A stretch of DNA of 64,000 bases. It comes from Calditrichota bacterium (lineage in GTDB: Bacteria > Calditrichota > Calditrichia > RBG-13-44-9 > J042). Shown one piece after another: positions 28,342 through 34,935 of the stretch (positions are counted from its first letter, which is position 1; every line of letters begins with the position of its first letter). Under the pieces are notes generated by a model, which was not told where the DNA came from, did not search any database, and saw only the letters and a program-made list of their open reading frames with translations. The stretch spans positions 1-64,000 of the forward strand of contig JAADJD010000010.1 of the NCBI GenBank assembly GCA_013150955.1, read 5' to 3'. The translations under genes were made by a program, and so were the position numbers.

Positions 28342-28815
28342 CTACTGCGCACTCTCCGCCATTTCCTGCTGTTCCAGCCAGCGATCAATTGCCTGAATCA
28401 GATGGGATATGGCCCGGATGATGGCTTCCCGGTGCTCGGCGTCGATCTCTTCCAGAATCTCCCCGTGCAGTTCTTCGGAAACGTGCTTGATCTGGTGTAC
28501 CACGTCTTTGCCCTTTTCGGTCAGGCTGACGATGATTCCCCGGCGGTCGTAGGGGGCAATGTCACGCTTCACAATGCCCTTCTTTTCCAGCGAGGTCACG
28601 ATCCGGGTGACCCCTCCCGGGGTAATGTGCAGCCGTTCCGCCAGTGCCTTGACCGCCAGCTGATCATTGCTGAGAAACTGAAGGAGACAGTTAAATTCGG
28701 CAGGTGTAATGTTCATGCGTTTGACAATGACCATGTCCTTTGCGGTACACTTCTGGCGGAGGATAAACACCAGCTCCGCCATTTTCTCTGCCATTTGCTG
28801 ATGATTGGCCTTCAA
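28342..28815 (-). CDS. MarR-family transcriptional regulator
   Basis: A 157-residue winged-helix protein. ITPAEFNCLLQFLSNDQLAVKALAERLHITPGGVTRIVTSLEKKGIVKRDI is the MarR helix-turn-helix, with the wing DRRGIIVSLTEKGKDVV and a C-terminal dimerisation helix. The start is taken as TTG at 28815, with GGGAG eight bases upstream in the transcript; a longer frame reaching 28935 adds 40 unrelated residues, and the next ATG is seven codons in. It is convergent with the secreted propeller gene, one base apart. Target genes cannot be told from the sequence. Confidence 0.87.
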   Translation of the reverse strand: MKANHQQMAEKMAELVFILRQKCTAKDMVIVKRMNITPAEFNCLLQFLSNDQLAVKALAERLHITPGGVTRIVTSLEKKGIVKRDIAPYDRRGIIVSLTEKGKDVVHQIKHVSEELHGEILEEIDAEHREAIIRAISHLIQAIDRWLEQQEMAESAQ

Positions 28816-28981
28816 GGTACACTCTCCCTTCTTTATGCCCTCTACAATTAATATATTTATTTGATAAATATTTCTCAAACTAAAATTAAAATTGATCTCA
28901 AAAGTTGATCCAACCGAAATCATTACAGGTGGCAATATTTTGGATCCTCAGCCGGCCAGTGGGTTGAGGATGTCATCCATG

Positions 28982-29023
28982 AACCCGGATTATGCATTCG
29001 TAGGCTATTGCATAATATGGGAT
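28982..29023. repeat. Minimal internally deleted copy of the dispersed repeat (R15)
   Basis: Only the two ends are present: AACCCGGATTATGCATTCG joined directly to GTAGGCTATTGCATAATATGGGAT. About 130 bases of interior are missing relative to full copies, leaving a near-perfect palindrome. It lies in the 411-base gap between the MarR and Rrf2 genes, which otherwise shows nothing recognisable. Confidence 0.75.
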
Positions 29024-29226
29024 GAATGGGGCGAAATTCAGAAGGTGATGGAAGCAAAGCCCCATTCCGGACGGCGAGTGGAATCCGGGGGTGGATTTTC
29101 TCTGGACGGGAATAGGAAGGGAGGGGACACCTCTGCCCCCTGCTGGAACGATTGTCAGCAGAATTTTTTGCGTTTTCGGAATGGCCTTGACTTTCGGTCT
29201 ACCGGGTTAGCATTCCCGGCATCCCG

Positions 29227-29649
29227 TTAACCATGTTCATTTTGCAACAAATACTGCTTGACCTCTTCCAGGGTATGCTGCTCGGCCCACTGGCTGAAAT
29301 ATTCCTTCAGGTCGCGCCAGAAAAAATGCAGGGGGCATGGCTTGTCTTCGCTGCATTCTTCCCATCCAAAAACGCAGGTGGAGGGTTCGGTGTCGTAATT
29401 CACCGCTTTGAGCACATCAGAGAAGTAGATCTCTGACAGTGGACGGGCCAGTACAAAGCCCCCGCCGTGGCCTTTCTGGGAGTTTAGCAGTCCGGCCGCG
29501 ACCAGTCGCCGCATGATTTTTGACAGATAGTGCAGGGGAATCCCCGTTTCCTCGGATAAATCCCGTGCCCGTACCGGTTTATCTGGAGGATTCGCTGCCA
29601 GCAAGGCCATTACCCGTAGCGCATACTCCGCCGTTTGCGTGAGTCTCAT
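29227..29649 (-). CDS. Rrf2-family iron-sulfur transcriptional regulator (NsrR/IscR type)
   Basis: A 140-residue Rrf2 protein. The helix-turn-helix is RARDLSEETGIPLHYLSKIMRRLVAAGLL, and the wing motif KGHGGGFVLARPL is classic for the family. Three cysteines, C92-X6-C99-X5-C105 (TCVFGWEEC, DKPC), sit where NsrR and IscR bind a [2Fe-2S] or [4Fe-4S] cluster. It is divergent from the heme-copper oxidase cluster with a 277-base gap holding a strong promoter and two 20-bp palindromes. The simplest reading is an NO- or redox-sensing repressor of that cluster. NsrR, IscR and RsrR share this fold and cannot be told apart by sequence alone. ATG at 29649, GGGAGG upstream. Confidence 0.9.
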   Translation of the reverse strand: MRLTQTAEYALRVMALLAANPPDKPVRARDLSEETGIPLHYLSKIMRRLVAAGLLNSQKGHGGGFVLARPLSEIYFSDVLKAVNYDTEPSTCVFGWEECSEDKPCPLHFFWRDLKEYFSQWAEQHTLEEVKQYLLQNEHG

Positions 29650-29840
29650 GAAACGCCTCCCTGTTCATCACCAGTCCCGAACGTTACGTTATTTTTTCCC
29701 TGGAAGTTCCCCTGAGATAATTTAGCCTTTTTCCGAAGGATTATCCAGCGATTGTTCAAAATATTTTAAAAATATGGGCGAATGTGAAATGTTTACAGGC
29801 ATTGAATATTGCTCTTGAACAATTTTTCACAAAAATGTTT

Positions 29841-29893
29841 AATGGACTTGACAGTCTATTGATTTTTCCTTAAATTGGACATCGAGGTCTATT
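29841..29893 (+). promoter_or_regulatory. Paired 20-bp palindromic operators, candidate Rrf2 binding sites
   Basis: Site 1 (29841-29860) reads AATGGAC-N6-GTCTATT and site 2 (29874-29893) reads ATTGGAC-N6-GTCTATT. Site 1 is a perfect dyad apart from the spacer and the fourth and seventeenth bases. The two sites are in the same orientation with centres 33 bp apart, about three helical turns. Site 1 overlaps the -35 and site 2 begins within the -10 and extends over the expected start point, as for a repressor. Confidence 0.7.
29848..29876 (+). promoter_or_regulatory. Sigma-70-type promoter of the respiratory cluster
   Basis: TTGACA at 29848-29853, then exactly 17 bases, then TAAATT at 29871-29876. 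Transcription would start near 29883, about 44 bases before the ATG of the first oxidase gene. The -35 is the spacer of operator site 1. Confidence 0.72.
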
Positions 29894-29926
29894 AAAAGGC
29901 GATCTGGAATTTAATCGGGGATTATC

Positions 29927-31333
29927 ATGGAGCCCTACAAAACCTCCCGGCAGTGGTTGGGCATCGGCATTGGCGCGTTAATGCTGGCCGGTTTTCTTTC
30001 CTTTGTCCTGGTGATTGGAAGGGCTCCGCTGATTCATCATCTCATTACCGATCCCCAATTTGCCCGCCGTTGTCTGGTCATCCACGTCAATCTGGCCTTG
30101 TTTGTGTGGTTATCGGCTGTTCTGGCCAGTTTGTACACGCTGCTTCCCGGATATCGATCGAAACGCGGGGGAACGCTGGAGCCTCCGCATCTGGCCATGA
30201 TGGGAATCGCCCTGTTTATTATTAGCGGAATGTTTCCGGCGGCTGAACCCATCATGTCCAATTATATTCCGGTGCTGGATCATCCACTCTTTTTTATCGG
30301 AATGGGACTGGTTTTGCTGGCTCTGGTGGTTACTTACCTGCAGGCGCATCCATTTCGTGTTCGCGCCATTGTCGATAGAGATCATCCCATTTTACCGGTA
30401 TCCGTGCAACACGGACTGCGGTGGACGGCCATTGCCTTTCTGCTGGCCGTCATGACCCTGATCATTACCTGGTGGCGATTGTCCAATCAACTGGATGCCG
30501 CTTTTTATTACGATTACCTGTTCTGGGGGGCGGGGCATGTCCTGCAATCGGTGAACGTCATGGGCATGGTCAACGTCTGGCTCATTTTATTTTCTCGCCT
30601 GCCCGGTCGTCCCTGGCTGTCGCTTCGCCTGACCAATAGTTTATTTGCCCTGTTGTGGCTGCCGTTGTTGTATGCTCCCTACATTGCCTATCACGCCCCC
30701 AACACCGGGTTTTATTATTCCCAGTTTACCCGCCTGATGCAATTTGGCATTTTCCCCGGTGTGCTGGGGTTTCTTTTCGTCATGGGGTATGCGTATTTTC
30801 GCCGGGTATCGGCAGCGGATCGCCGACTGTTCTGGCAGCAAACCCCGGCGCTGGGCTTTCTGGCCAGCATCACCTTAATTCTTACCGGATTTCTTCTGGG
30901 CGCTTTCATTCGGACGTCGAATACGCTGGTGCCCGCCCACTATCACGCCGCCATCGGTTCCATCACGGTGATCTATATGGTGATGGTTTATCAGCTATTA
31001 CCGTTTTTTGGGTTTCCGGTACTTTCCCGGTTGTTGCAGCGAATGGCCAGCTGGCAGCCGGTGGTTTTCGGGTTTGGGCAGACCATCTTTGCCGTGGGGT
31101 TTGCCATGGCCGGACTCACCCGCAAGGTTTACGGCGCCGAACAGCAAATCCACACCCTGAAAGAATATGTGGGCATGGGGTTGATGGGGCTGGGTGGGCT
31201 GATGGCCATTGCCGGGGGAATTCTATTTATCTGGATTGTTACCACAGCCGTTTCGCCAGCAGTTCCTTTATTCATCATAAAAAAAAGGAGGGCATTATGG
31301 AAGGCAATCAAAAGCATCCCCTTCAGAAGTTGA
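29927..31333 (+). CDS. Divergent heme-copper oxidase subunit I paralogue
   Basis: A 468-residue protein with about 12 membrane helices that aligns by eye with the subunit I encoded downstream. The low-spin heme histidine in CLVIHVNLALFVW and both helix-X heme histidines in VPAHYHAAIGS are kept. The first copper-site His is present in WGAGHVLQSVNV. In helix VII the usual HH pair becomes YH (APYIAYHAPNTG), so one expected copper ligand is tyrosine. The cross-linking Tyr position in helix VI is Ser. It could be a second catalytic subunit with an unusual binuclear site, or a heme-bearing structural subunit. ATG at 29927 is 44 bases after the predicted transcription start. The 3' end overlaps the next small gene. 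Confidence 0.8.
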   Translation: MEPYKTSRQWLGIGIGALMLAGFLSFVLVIGRAPLIHHLITDPQFARRCLVIHVNLALFVWLSAVLASLYTLLPGYRSKRGGTLEPPHLAMMGIALFIISGMFPAAEPIMSNYIPVLDHPLFFIGMGLVLLALVVTYLQAHPFRVRAIVDRDHPILPVSVQHGLRWTAIAFLLAVMTLIITWWRLSNQLDAAFYYDYLFWGAGHVLQSVNVMGMVNVWLILFSRLPGRPWLSLRLTNSLFALLWLPLLYAPYIAYHAPNTGFYYSQFTRLMQFGIFPGVLGFLFVMGYAYFRRVSAADRRLFWQQTPALGFLASITLILTGFLLGAFIRTSNTLVPAHYHAAIGSITVIYMVMVYQLLPFFGFPVLSRLLQRMASWQPVVFGFGQTIFAVGFAMAGLTRKVYGAEQQIHTLKEYVGMGLMGLGGLMAIAGGILFIWIVTTAVSPAVPLFIIKKRRALWKAIKSIPFRS

Positions 31334-31443
31334 TGGACAATCCCTGGTTACTTCTGGCGTTAGGTTTGCTCATCCCCATTTTGTCGTACACCGCATGGGG
31401 GTGGTATCAGATTGTCAACATGGCGAAAGCACTGTTACCATAA
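31297..31443 (+). CDS. 48-residue single-helix membrane peptide, putative oxidase small subunit
   Basis: A small reading frame starting ATG at 31297, preceded by AAAAAAAGGAGGGCATT, and overlapping the end of the previous gene by 37 bases in another frame. It encodes a short basic N-terminus, then one hydrophobic helix (WLLLALGLLIPILSYTAWGWY), then a short tail. Heme-copper oxidases of the B family carry such one-helix subunits (subunit IIa of ba3). Position between two oxidase genes, good ribosome-binding site and clean transmembrane pattern support it; no sequence motif proves the family. Confidence 0.75.
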   Translation: MEGNQKHPLQKLMDNPWLLLALGLLIPILSYTAWGWYQIVNMAKALLP

Positions 31444-31461
31444 TTATCCAGGAGGACAACT

Positions 31462-31986
31462 ATGAGCATTAAAGTACCGGAATCCGATTGGTTTAAGCCC
31501 CCTGCAGGAAGCGAGCGGCTGTGGGTAGGGGTGGCGCTGGTCTGGTGTATGATCATGTTCCTGGCCATGCCCTACTGGCATTTTAAGGGAAAACAAAACG
31601 CGACCGGAGAATCGTATGCGGTGACGCCGGCAGAGTTTATGGAACGGGTCACCCGGTTTGTGGAGACCAACAAGGTGGGAGAAGAAAATGGCATTCCCAT
31701 TGTGGAGCCCTCTCCCGGTGGCGATGCATACCTGGTGGGTCAGATGTGGCGCTGGTATCCCATTCTGAAGTTAAAAGAAGGCCAGACGTATCGCCTGCAC
31801 ATCTCTTCGGTGGATTTGCAGCATGGGTTTTCGGTGTTGCCCATTAACATCAACTTTCAGGCGCTTCCGGGTTACGATCATGTCATTACCCTGACGCCTA
31901 CCAGTAAGGGGGTTTATCAAATCATCTGCAATGAATTTTGTGGCATCGGTCATCATTTAATGACAGGTCGAATCATCGTAGAATAG
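31462..31986 (+). CDS. Heme-copper oxidase subunit II with CuA centre
   Basis: A 174-residue subunit II. One N-terminal transmembrane helix (RLWVGVALVWCMIMFLAMPYW) anchors a periplasmic cupredoxin domain. The CuA ligands are all visible: the His in SSVDLQHGFSVLP and the CX3CX3HX2M-like motif CNEFCGIGHHLM. It receives electrons from a periplasmic donor and passes them to subunit I. The single-helix form matches B-family (ba3) subunit II. AGGAGGACAACT precedes the ATG at 31462. Order CuA subunit, catalytic subunit, SCO recalls the norSY-senC cluster known in Nitrosomonas (from memory). Confidence 0.93.
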   Translation: MSIKVPESDWFKPPAGSERLWVGVALVWCMIMFLAMPYWHFKGKQNATGESYAVTPAEFMERVTRFVETNKVGEENGIPIVEPSPGGDAYLVGQMWRWYPILKLKEGQTYRLHISSVDLQHGFSVLPININFQALPGYDHVITLTPTSKGVYQIICNEFCGIGHHLMTGRIIVE

Positions 31987-31997
31987 GAGAGAATGCC

Positions 31998-33719
31998 ATG
32001 GGTAACTTTTTAGAAGGTCGGTATCGCACCTGTAATACAACCGGGCTGCCGGTATGCCTGGATGCACAGTTTTTCATCCGGGCCCATGCGGTGGCCGCAG
32101 TGGTGTTTTTTCTGATTGGCGCGATTGCGGCTTTGCTGATCGCCCTGACGCGCTGGCAGGCCGTGCATCTGTTGTCTGCCATGTGGTTTTACCGCGTGTT
32201 AACCCTGCATGGCCTGAATATGTTGATTTTCTGGATTATTTCCTTTGAAATTGCCATTCTCTATTTTGCTGGAACCAGTCTGTTAAACACCCGCTTGTTT
32301 TCCCGAAAGGTGGCCTGGGTGGCCTACATTTTGATGGTGGTGGGTGCCCTGATGGTGGACTACATCGTGCTGATCGGAAAGGGCGACGTGTTGATGACTT
32401 CCTACGTGCCTCTGAAGGCGCATCCGCTGTTTTATCTGGGAATCATCCTGTTTGCCGTGGGCACGCTGACGGCGGTGTTCAACTTTTTTGCCACCATCTA
32501 CATTGCCCAGCGGGATAAGACCTACGAAGGATCCATGCCGCTGGTTGCCTTTGGGGCGCTGGCTGCGGCCATCATTGCTGTGCTGACACTGCTGCACGGT
32601 GCCACGGTCATGATCCCCAGCTTTCTGTGGTCGCTGGGATTGATTGAAAACATCGATGCCGGATGGTATCGGCTGGTCTGGTGGGGATTGGGACATCCGT
32701 CGCAGCAGATTAATGTGGCAGCCATGGTGGCGGTCTGGTATTTCCTGGCCACTTTGACCACCGGTGCCAAACCGTTGAACGAGACCGTATGCCGGGTGGC
32801 GTTTGTTTTCTACATTCTGTTCATCAATCTGGCTTCTGCACACCATCTGCTGGTGGATCCAGGCCTGAACGCCTCCTGGAAGATCTGGAACACCTCCTAC
32901 GCCATGTATCTGGCGGTGCTGGCTTCCATGATCCACGGCTTCACCGTGCCAGCATCCATTGAAGTGGCCCAGCGGCTGAAGGGATTTACCCGCGGCATTT
33001 TCAACTGGCTCACGTCCGCACCCTGGAGCGATCCGGGCTTTTCTTCCATGTTCATGTCCATCGTGATTTTCGGATTCATCGGTGGCATTACCGGCGTGAC
33101 CATCGGGACGGAACAGATCAACATCATTGCCCATAATACGCTGCGGGTACCGGGACATTTCCACGCCACGGTCGTGGGGGGTACCACGCTGGCTTTCATG
33201 GGCTTAACCTATTATGTGGTGCCACTGATCTTTCAGCGGGATTTTTATTTTAAGGGACTGGCCCGTATTCAGCCGTACATTTTCGCATCGGGTGTGGTGT
33301 TGTTGTCCATCGGAATGTCCTTTGCCGGTTCCTACGGTGTACCGCGGCGTCACTGGGATGTGAATTTTACCGGTGCACCCTTATCGGCCGGGTTCGATGC
33401 AGCGGCACATTTCATGCTGGGCTTGCTGGGCATTGGCGGAATCCTGGCATTCACCGGGGCGCTGATTTTCATTTTGCTGGTGGTAGCGGCGGTGTTCTTT
33501 GGTAAATCCCTTGCTGGACAACCCTTCAGCGGTTGGCAGCCTGCGGAGAAATTCAAACTGAGCATGGAAATTTTTGCCCGGAAAAAAGACGAAAAATTTG
33601 AAGAAATTGCCCACAAAGTACCTGGCACGGTGGTGCTGGTGTTTGTGTTGCTGGTATCGTTCATGGTGTATTACTTTGCCAACTGGAAAGCCCTGGCCGA
33701 TGTGTGGTACGTGCGTTAA
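31998..33719 (+). CDS. B-family heme-copper subunit I lacking the active-site tyrosine; probable NO reductase
   Basis: A 573-residue catalytic subunit with 12-14 helices. It aligns with Thermus ba3 subunit I: the heme His in TLHGLNMLIFW, copper His in WWGLGHPSQQI, HH in SAHHLLVDPG and heme histidines in VPGHFHATV. The residue four after the first copper-site His, the Tyr that cross-links to it in oxygen reductases, is Gln here (GHPSQQ for GHPIVY). No Tyr sits at the cbb3-type helix VII position either. Loss of both is expected of NO reductase lineages (sNOR/eNOR type), not oxygen reductases. The Rrf2 regulator and CuA subunit support that. The ATG at 31998 has AGGAGAGAATGCC; an upstream in-frame start is rejected. 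Confidence 0.87.
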   Translation: MGNFLEGRYRTCNTTGLPVCLDAQFFIRAHAVAAVVFFLIGAIAALLIALTRWQAVHLLSAMWFYRVLTLHGLNMLIFWIISFEIAILYFAGTSLLNTRLFSRKVAWVAYILMVVGALMVDYIVLIGKGDVLMTSYVPLKAHPLFYLGIILFAVGTLTAVFNFFATIYIAQRDKTYEGSMPLVAFGALAAAIIAVLTLLHGATVMIPSFLWSLGLIENIDAGWYRLVWWGLGHPSQQINVAAMVAVWYFLATLTTGAKPLNETVCRVAFVFYILFINLASAHHLLVDPGLNASWKIWNTSYAMYLAVLASMIHGFTVPASIEVAQRLKGFTRGIFNWLTSAPWSDPGFSSMFMSIVIFGFIGGITGVTIGTEQINIIAHNTLRVPGHFHATVVGGTTLAFMGLTYYVVPLIFQRDFYFKGLARIQPYIFASGVVLLSIGMSFAGSYGVPRRHWDVNFTGAPLSAGFDAAAHFMLGLLGIGGILAFTGALIFILLVVAAVFFGKSLAGQPFSGWQPAEKFKLSMEIFARKKDEKFEEIAHKVPGTVVLVFVLLVSFMVYYFANWKALADVWYVR

Positions 33720-33786
33720 TCGACAGTCGGGTTTTCAGAAGATAAAAAGGATGGATTCCGATGATTCCCTGGAAGGGACTCCCACA

Positions 33787-33831
33787 GAACTCCGCCAGAC
33801 CGGTTCCATGCCGGGGGCGGAGTTCTTTTTT
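33787..33831 (+). terminator. Rho-independent terminator within the respiratory cluster
   Basis: A perfect 10-bp stem (GAACTCCGCC at 33787-33796, GGCGGAGTTC at 33816-33825) is followed by six T residues. It separates the oxidase genes from the SCO and cytochrome b genes, so these may be two transcripts or be linked by partial read-through. The 252-base gap holds no other convincing gene. Confidence 0.85.
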
Positions 33832-33971
33832 GGGTTGGATTGTGCAGCGACCCTGTTCTGGTCAGGGCAGGGATGGGAATGCTCTCGTTTCATTCCAGGC
33901 GAAACGGCCTGGAAGGACGGTCTGGATGAATTTAGATAATCATTGAATCAGGTGACAGGTGAGGGGTAGCC

Positions 33972-34922
33972 ATGGGATTTTATAACCAGTTTCAGAAATT
34001 CATTATTAGCTGGCGTTTTGCGGTGTTAATGCTCTCGGTGCTTTTCTTCTTCACGCTTCTGATGATCCTGGTCATTTTGCTACCGACGGAATCCGGTGCG
34101 CTGGCGGCGTTTGCAGAGGACTTTAAAATCTGGTGTTTCCGCTACGATCCCGCGACCGGCACCATGGAATGGTCCTACGTGGTCATGTTCATGTTGCAGC
34201 CATTGTTGATTGGAACGGTCATTCTGGCGGTCTGGTGGAATCAGTTGCGCCAGGTGTTTCAGATGAATCGCCAGGGATTGTTTCCCTATATTGGGGGCGG
34301 TTTTATGGTGGTTCTGGTAGCGGCGGTGATTTTTGCGGTGGCGTTTCCGGTGGACAGTCAGGCCAGTCAGGAAGAGTTGCCCTTTCCTGCGGAACAGCTG
34401 CGAACGGAGTTTCGGGCACCCGATTTCACGCTAACGGATCATCGTGGCCAGACCATTCGACTTTCCGAACTGCGCGGCAAGGTGGTGTTGGTGACGGCGG
34501 TATATGCCAGTTGTGGACACACCTGCCCGCTGATCTTGCAGCAGGCCAAGCGGGTCTTTGCCCGGTTAACCGAAGCGGAAAAACAGCAACTGAAGGTGCT
34601 GGTGATTTCGCTGGATCCCGAAAACGATTCGCCAGAAATATTGCAGATGCTGGCTACCAATCAACAACTGGATGCACCGTACATCCATTTCCTTACCGGA
34701 GATCCAGAGCCGGTGAATCGGGCGCTGGACAACTATAGCATTTCCCGGCAGAAGGATCCCGAAACCGGGGTGATCAGTCATGCCAATTTGTTTATATTGG
34801 TGGACAAAGCCGGGCGGGTGGCCTATCGGTTTTCCCTGGGTCAGCAACAGGAAAACTGGTTGACCACCGCCCTGAAATTGCTGATTCATGAACCGGTAAA
34901 CACATCGACGTCAACGCTTTAA
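33972..34922 (+). CDS. SCO1/SenC-family protein with N-terminal membrane domain
   Basis: A 316-residue protein. Residues 1-130 hold three hydrophobic helices (FAVLMLSVLFFFTLLMILVILL, VVMFMLQPLLIGTVILAVWW, GGGFMVVLVAAVIFAVAF). A SCO thioredoxin-fold domain follows (about 145-310): FRAPDFTLTDHRGQTIRLSELRGKVVLVTAVYASCGHTCPL. The copper ligands are the CX3C pair (CGHTC, near residue 181) and the His in VISHANLF near 269. SCO proteins load copper into the CuA site of subunit II. Ordinary SCO has a single anchor, so the three-helix extension is unusual and might contact the oxidase or the cytochrome b encoded next. ATG at 33972 has GAGGGGTAGCC. Confidence 0.9.
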   Translation: MGFYNQFQKFIISWRFAVLMLSVLFFFTLLMILVILLPTESGALAAFAEDFKIWCFRYDPATGTMEWSYVVMFMLQPLLIGTVILAVWWNQLRQVFQMNRQGLFPYIGGGFMVVLVAAVIFAVAFPVDSQASQEELPFPAEQLRTEFRAPDFTLTDHRGQTIRLSELRGKVVLVTAVYASCGHTCPLILQQAKRVFARLTEAEKQQLKVLVISLDPENDSPEILQMLATNQQLDAPYIHFLTGDPEPVNRALDNYSISRQKDPETGVISHANLFILVDKAGRVAYRFSLGQQQENWLTTALKLLIHEPVNTSTSTL

Positions 34923-34935
34923 ACAGGAAGGCCCA

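Noticed and set aside
33751-33939. 62-residue frame between the oxidase and SCO genes
   Set aside because: It spans the terminator hairpin at 33787-33831, has no motif, and its start is only a few bases from a weak AAAAGG.
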